This document shows, piece after piece, positions 60,220 to 64,000 of a stretch of DNA of 64,000 nt. Under the pieces are notes generated by a model. The model was given only the letters and a program-made list of their open reading frames with translations, had not been told where the DNA came from and made no database searches. Numbering within the stretch: the stretch's first letter is position 1; each line of letters opens with the position of its first letter. Source of the stretch: CAZABP01 sp964483245 (GTDB lineage Bacteria > Planctomycetota > UBA1135 > UBA2386). Both the position numbers and the translations under genes were made by a program. The stretch lies in the NCBI GenBank assembly GCA_964483245.1, contig CAZABP010000004.1:129352-193351 (forward strand), given 5' to 3'.

Positions 60220-61275
60220 ATGAATCTCGCACTCCCCAGCATCCGCAAGGTCTTCGTCCGCGCGCCGAACTGGGTCGGCGACGTGGTCATGGCGACCGGC
60301 GCGTTTGCGCGGATCCGCGCGGCGCTGCCGGACGCAGAGATCCACTGCGGGCTGCGCCCGTATCTGCTGCCGTTGCTCGCCGGCACGAGCTGGTTCGATC
60401 GCTACCAGGAGCTGCCCAAGGTCGGGCTGCGCGGGTTCTTCGCGCAGGCGTCCAGGTTGCGCCGGGAGCGCTACGAGCTGGCGATCGTGCTGCCGAACTC
60501 GCTCTCGACGGCCTGCATGGTGCGTCTTGCCGGCATCCGCTGGCGGCTCGGCTACCGCCAGGGGAGACCCGGGCTGTTGAACCTCGGCCTCCGCGCCGAG
60601 CCGGGACGTCGGTGGTGGAGCCGGCACGGTCCCCGCCGGGTGCCGAAGCCGATGCCGGAGTACTACGCGGAGCTGCTCGATGTCGCCGGCTTCCCGCCGC
60701 TCGATCCACATCCACGGCTGCCGGTGTCGGTGAGCGAGCGGGATGCGATCGGCCGCTGGCTGACGCAGCGTGGAGTGGCGGCGGATGCGCGCATCGTGCT
60801 GCTGCACGCCGGGGCCTCCTTCGGCGCGAGCAAGCTGTGGGAGCCGGACCGTTTCGCGCGGGTTGCCGCGACGTTGCGCACGCAGGGATGCACGCCGATC
60901 GTCCTCGCCGGGCCAGGCGAGGTGGAGATGGCGGAGCAGATCGCGGCCGCCGGCGGGGCGCTGGCAGCGACCAGGCCGATCCTCCCGCTCGACGCGCTGC
61001 GGGCCCTGACCGAGCGCGCCGCGTTGATGATCACGACCGACTCCGGGCCACGGCACATCGCCGTCGCGCTCGGGGTTCCGGTCGTCTGCCTGATCGGGCC
61101 GAACGACCCGCGCTACACGAACTACGGCCTCGAGCAGACCGAGCTGATCCGCAAGGACCTGCCCTGCTCGCCATGCCAGCAGAAGATCTGTCCGCTCGGC
61201 CACCGCGAGTGCATGACCCGCATCACGGTCGACGAGGTCGTCGCCGCCGCAGAGCGATTGCTCGCCCGAACGTGA
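60220..61275 (+). CDS. waaF: Lipopolysaccharide heptosyltransferase II-like (GT9)
   Basis: A 351-aa GT9 enzyme matching WaaF, which adds the second heptose of LPS inner core. Seen: VFVRAPNWVGDVVMATGAF (family start), LPNSLSTA, HAGASFGASKLWEPDRFA, LAGPGEVE, and the donor site ITTDSGPRHIAVALGVPVV with ALIGPNDPRYTNYG. The Cys cluster CSPCQQKICPLGHREC is common at the C-terminus of WaaF. The gene is divergent from tex and starts a plus-strand gene apart from the main glycan cluster. Together with the WaaP-like kinase it indicates a heptose-containing LPS. Confidence 0.87.
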   Translation: MNLALPSIRKVFVRAPNWVGDVVMATGAFARIRAALPDAEIHCGLRPYLLPLLAGTSWFDRYQELPKVGLRGFFAQASRLRRERYELAIVLPNSLSTACMVRLAGIRWRLGYRQGRPGLLNLGLRAEPGRRWWSRHGPRRVPKPMPEYYAELLDVAGFPPLDPHPRLPVSVSERDAIGRWLTQRGVAADARIVLLHAGASFGASKLWEPDRFARVAATLRTQGCTPIVLAGPGEVEMAEQIAAAGGALAATRPILPLDALRALTERAALMITTDSGPRHIAVALGVPVVCLIGPNDPRYTNYGLEQTELIRKDLPCSPCQQKICPLGHRECMTRITVDEVVAAAERLLART

Positions 61276-61305
61276 TCGCAGCGCGGCCTCGCGGCCGCAA
61301 GGAAT

Positions 61306-61334
61306 GGGTCGACCTCGCTTCGCTCGGTCGACCC
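61306..61334. terminator. Hairpin between convergent waaF and Memo genes
   Basis: GGGTCGACC (61306-61314) pairs with GGTCGACCC (61326-61334) around an 11-nt loop. It sits between the two convergent stops (61275 and 61395). There is no strong U-run on either strand; it could act in both directions. Confidence 0.5.
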
Positions 61335-61394
61335 CACGCCACTCGGCCGCGCTGCCAGTGTCCATGGAGTTGCTCCGGCTGTCGCCTGCGCAAC

Positions 61395-62615
61395 TCAGCA
61401 GAACTGCATGCTGCAGAAGCTGACCGCCTGCATGCCGTCCGGATCGACCGCCTGTCCGTAGTGCAGCAGCTCGCCGCGGCCGCCGGCGAGCGCGGCGGTC
61501 AGGTAGATCGGAGTGGTGCCGCAGATCCGATCCGGATTGCCTCGCTCCAGGACCGCAGCGTGGAAACCGTCCGGATCGCCGCGCAGCAGATGCCCGAGCC
61601 GGTCCTCCTCGTGCAGCCGCAGGATCTCGAGCCTGTCTGCGTCCACCGGTGCCGGATCGCCGAACCACGGGCCGAGATGGGCGAGATCCGCGCCCGCGAC
61701 GAAACAGATCGTGCGCCCGCGGGCCGCCGTACCGATCGCTGCGACCAGGTCTGCGATGTATGCGGCGTCGTGACCGCTGCCGTGCTGCTCGCAGCAGCCC
61801 GGGATGGCGCCGGTCAGGAATGCTGCGACGCGCAGCTCCGGGCCTGGATACAGATGGCGCAGGAACAGCATCTGGAACTCGAGCGAGTGCTCGTCGCGAT
61901 GCAGGAACCGGTCGAGTGGATCGGCTGGGCCTAGCGACCGTTCGACGGCGTCGACGAACTCGCGGTCGGTCGGCACCACGCCCAGCGGCGTGTCCCAGTC
62001 GAGCGGCAGGCCGGTGACCGGTGCCGTCGGCCCGTGGTGGCCCGTTCCGAACAGCACGAACAGATCCGGTGCGCGCCGGCCGGCCAGCGCGCCATAGGCG
62101 GCGCCATACCCCGCGGCGCCGCGCGCGAGATCGATGTGCGGAGCGATCAGTCCACGCAGTGGCGGAGCCTCCGCGGCGGCGCCGGGCGGCGGCAGCAGCT
62201 CCCGCATCCGCGCGCGGAGCCGGTCCGGTTCTGCGGGGTAGCCGGGGCTCCCGGCGTGCCGGGGTGGGCGCGCGCGAGCAGTCAGGAAGGCACGCTGCGC
62301 GGCGGTGAGCTCGGCGACGAACCGAGGCGAATGCAGCAGCAGGTGTTCGTCGAGCTGCGCCAGCAGCGACGGCAGGAACTCCGCTGGCGGGGCCTGCCCG
62401 AGGCCGTGCGTCAGTTCTGCCGTCAGCTCCGGGACGGTTCGCGTGCCATCCAGCAGCGCCACGATCGGCAGGATCCCCTCCGGCAGGAACACTTCGCCGG
62501 CCATGAGACCGAGCGGATCCGACAGCACCACGCCGCGCCTGCCGGCGTCGTCGACGAACCGGCTCTCGCAGGCGCGCAGAGCAGGCCGCAGCGGGTCGGG
62601 TGCCCCCGGTTGCAT
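61395..62615 (-). CDS. Memo-family protein (AmmeMemoRadiSam protein B)
   Basis: A 406-aa protein whose Memo domain starts at about residue 118 (AGSPGYPAEPDRLR) and has the conserved motifs APHIDLARGAAGYGAAYGAL, LFGTGHHGP, WDTPLGVVPTD, DEHSLEFQMLFLRHLYP and AGADLAHLG, with His residues at the metal site. A 115-residue N-terminal domain precedes it, with a PqqD-like look (VALLDGTRTVPELTAEL). Start 62615 is preferred because an upstream Met (62669) would overlap the divergent regulator. No radical SAM or AMMECR1 partner is in the window. Function of bacterial Memo proteins is unclear. Confidence 0.8.
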   Translation of the reverse strand: MQPGAPDPLRPALRACESRFVDDAGRRGVVLSDPLGLMAGEVFLPEGILPIVALLDGTRTVPELTAELTHGLGQAPPAEFLPSLLAQLDEHLLLHSPRFVAELTAAQRAFLTARARPPRHAGSPGYPAEPDRLRARMRELLPPPGAAAEAPPLRGLIAPHIDLARGAAGYGAAYGALAGRRAPDLFVLFGTGHHGPTAPVTGLPLDWDTPLGVVPTDREFVDAVERSLGPADPLDRFLHRDEHSLEFQMLFLRHLYPGPELRVAAFLTGAIPGCCEQHGSGHDAAYIADLVAAIGTAARGRTICFVAGADLAHLGPWFGDPAPVDADRLEILRLHEEDRLGHLLRGDPDGFHAAVLERGNPDRICGTTPIYLTAALAGGRGELLHYGQAVDPDGMQAVSFCSMQFC

Positions 62616-62637
62616 CGCGCCGTAGGATAGCCGGCCG

Positions 62638-64000
62638 ATGGATTCGGGCGCGTTCGTGCTGGTCGTCACTCGCGGCGATGAGCAGCGTGTCCACCGCTTC
62701 GATCAGGATCTCGTGCTGATCGGACGTGCGGCGGAGAGTGATCTGCGGCTCGACGACCGGCTCGTCTCGCGCCGCCATTGCAGCCTGGAGCGGCGCAACG
62801 GCTCCTTCACGCTGCGGGACGAGGGGGCCCAGAACCGACCACGCGTGCGCGGCCAACCGGTGGAGGTCGCGTCGCTGGTCGCCGGTGAGACGTTCCTGGT
62901 CGGTCCGTTCTCGGTGCAGATCCAGCGCGCGGTCGCGGAACCGTCCGGCGACGCGACGCTGCTGCCGGAGGCGCAGCCGTCGGCCGCCGAGCTCGGGGAG
63001 TTCCTGGCGATCGCCCGCGCGCTGAACGAGCAGCAGGACCTGGCGCCGTTGCTGACGGCGATCGTCGACGCCGCGATCCGGCTGACCGAGGCGGAGCGTG
63101 GATTCCTGCTGCTCGGCCAGGGGGACCAGGCGACCGTCGAGGTCGCGCGCAACTTCGCCCAGGAAGAAGTGCTCAGTCCGGAGTTCAAGATCAGCCGCAC
63201 GATCGCACGCCGCGTCATGGACACCGGGGTCGCCGAGCTGACGACGAACGCGCAGGAAGACGCGCGCTTCCGAAGCCTCGCCTCGGTGACCGACCTTCGC
63301 CTGCGCTCGGTGCTGTGCGTGCCGATCCGCCAGCGCGGGCGGATCTGCGGTGTGCTGTACGTCGACAACCGGCTGCAGCAGCAGGTGCTGGCCGAGAAGC
63401 AGCGCGCGATCCTGGTGGCCCTCGCCGACCACGCCGGCACGGCGATCCACAATGCGCGGACGCTCGAAGAGCTGCGCCGCCAACAGGCGGAGCTGGAGAC
63501 GGCGATGGACCGCGTCGCGAAGCTGAATGCCGCGCTCAAGGGACAGGTCGCCGCGCAGCAGGTCGAGCTCGACGACATGCAGCGCGAGCTCGCTGGCGCG
63601 CGCCCGCACGGGCAGTGGCGCTACGACTACGGCCAGATCATCGGCGACAGCCGCCGGATGACGGAGGTGTTCCGCCTGCTGGACCGCTACGTCGAGTCGG
63701 ACGATCCGGTGCTGATCCTCGGCGAGTCCGGCACCGGCAAGGAACTGGTGGCCCGCGCGATCCACAGCCAAGGCCGCCGCGCGCGCGGGCCGTTCGTGTC
63801 GGAGAATTGCGCGGCGCTGCCCGAGAGCCTGCTCGAGAGCGAGCTGTTCGGACATGTCAAAGGCGCGTTCACCGGCGCGACCGCCAACAAGAAGGGGCTG
63901 CTCGCGGCGGCATCCGGCGGCGTGCTGTTCCTCGACGAGATCGGGGACATGCCCCTCGAGCTGCAGGCGAAGCTGCTCCGCGTGCTGCAGGAGGGTGAGG
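62638..64000 (+). CDS. FHA-GAF-sigma54 activator (3' truncated by window)
   Basis: A regulator read from ATG 62638 to the window end, 454 codons, still open. FHA domain at about 1-95 (LIGRAAESDLRLDDRLVSRRH), binding phosphothreonine; GAF domain at about 125-285 (ERGFLLLGQGD, CVPIRQRGRICGVLYVDN); coiled linker; AAA+ domain from about 335 with Walker A GESGTGKE, the sigma54-contact loop KGAFTGA, and Walker B GGVLFLDEIGDMP. The DNA-binding end lies beyond 64000. It starts 22 bp from the divergent Memo gene. Phospho-dependent input to sigma54 promoters is a fair inference. Confidence 0.92.
   Translation, partial: MDSGAFVLVVTRGDEQRVHRFDQDLVLIGRAAESDLRLDDRLVSRRHCSLERRNGSFTLRDEGAQNRPRVRGQPVEVASLVAGETFLVGPFSVQIQRAVAEPSGDATLLPEAQPSAAELGEFLAIARALNEQQDLAPLLTAIVDAAIRLTEAERGFLLLGQGDQATVEVARNFAQEEVLSPEFKISRTIARRVMDTGVAELTTNAQEDARFRSLASVTDLRLRSVLCVPIRQRGRICGVLYVDNRLQQQVLAEKQRAILVALADHAGTAIHNARTLEELRRQQAELETAMDRVAKLNAALKGQVAAQQVELDDMQRELAGARPHGQWRYDYGQIIGDSRRMTEVFRLLDRYVESDDPVLILGESGTGKELVARAIHSQGRRARGPFVSENCAALPESLLESELFGHVKGAFTGATANKKGLLAAASGGVLFLDEIGDMPLELQAKLLRVLQEGE

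Noticed and set aside
62616..62669. Longer Memo start at 62669
   Set aside because: It would overlap the start of the divergent activator by more than 30 bp and adds only 18 residues with no family character.
59878..63855. A 1325-codon open frame on the minus strand
   Set aside because: It runs antisense to waaF and the sigma54 activator and out of frame with tex and Memo. It is Arg/Ala/Pro-rich with no domain, a shadow frame typical of high G+C DNA.

Overview
This window is high-GC DNA (clearly above 60% G+C by eye) with densely packed, often overlapping genes and no intact transposase, phage gene or CRISPR array. The gene content fits a diderm bacterium, most likely a member of the Planctomycetota. 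The arguments for that are a long array of secreted paralogues with an 'AQ-S/NYTVSP' mature start, giant secreted DUF3857/transglutaminase-like proteins, and LPS-type heptosyltransferase and sugar-kinase genes. The lineage is an inference from style, not from a marker gene.

Layout. 1-9579: eight tandem secreted paralogues (about 347-350 aa each). Genes 1-3 form one subfamily and genes 4-8 another. Genes 2 and 3 share a 619-bp identical tract. 9580-9740 and 15584-15741: two copies of a 160-bp inverted-repeat element whose terminal arms show compensatory base changes. 9768-12604: a GIDE/LemA-like membrane protein, a PuuD-type urate hydroxylase membrane domain, and a separate cytochrome c on the other strand. 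12619-15557: GT39-type glycosyltransferase and MazG. 15743-23146: an envelope-glycan operon (GT2, GT4, WaaP-like kinase, CgeB-like GT, GT4, GT9) ending in a TruC-like pseudouridine synthase. 23187-24378: dGTPase family protein and tRNA-Glu. 24518-28407: PDZ-PDZ-thioredoxin protein, sugar epimerase, and GT2-TPR protein on the other strand.

28984-34129: a run of RluA-like synthase, TruD, MTA phosphorylase, a Tat-exported glycosylasparaginase and a lipoprotein. 34623-43913 (minus): an NYN-domain protein carrying a long Arg-Asp/Arg-Glu tract, an EF-hand protein, and two giant DUF3857 proteins, one of which has lost the catalytic Cys. 44147-48364: a lipoprotein gene, then a histidine kinase/response regulator/secreted helical protein operon. 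48579-54296: methyltransferase, two ABC ATPase-permease pairs and a second histidine kinase, all coupled by overlaps. 54794-60100 (minus): a small protein, a NUDIX-like protein, a secreted protein and a Tex homologue with a large insertion. 60220-64000: WaaF-like heptosyltransferase, Memo family protein, and a FHA-GAF-sigma54 activator that runs off the right edge.

Best candidates for something undescribed are the structured inverted-repeat element, the NYN protein with an RD/RE tract, the tandem secreted array with gene conversion, and the G-run-rich tract 3' of the second DUF3857 gene. All gene functions below are read from motifs by eye; no database search was run.
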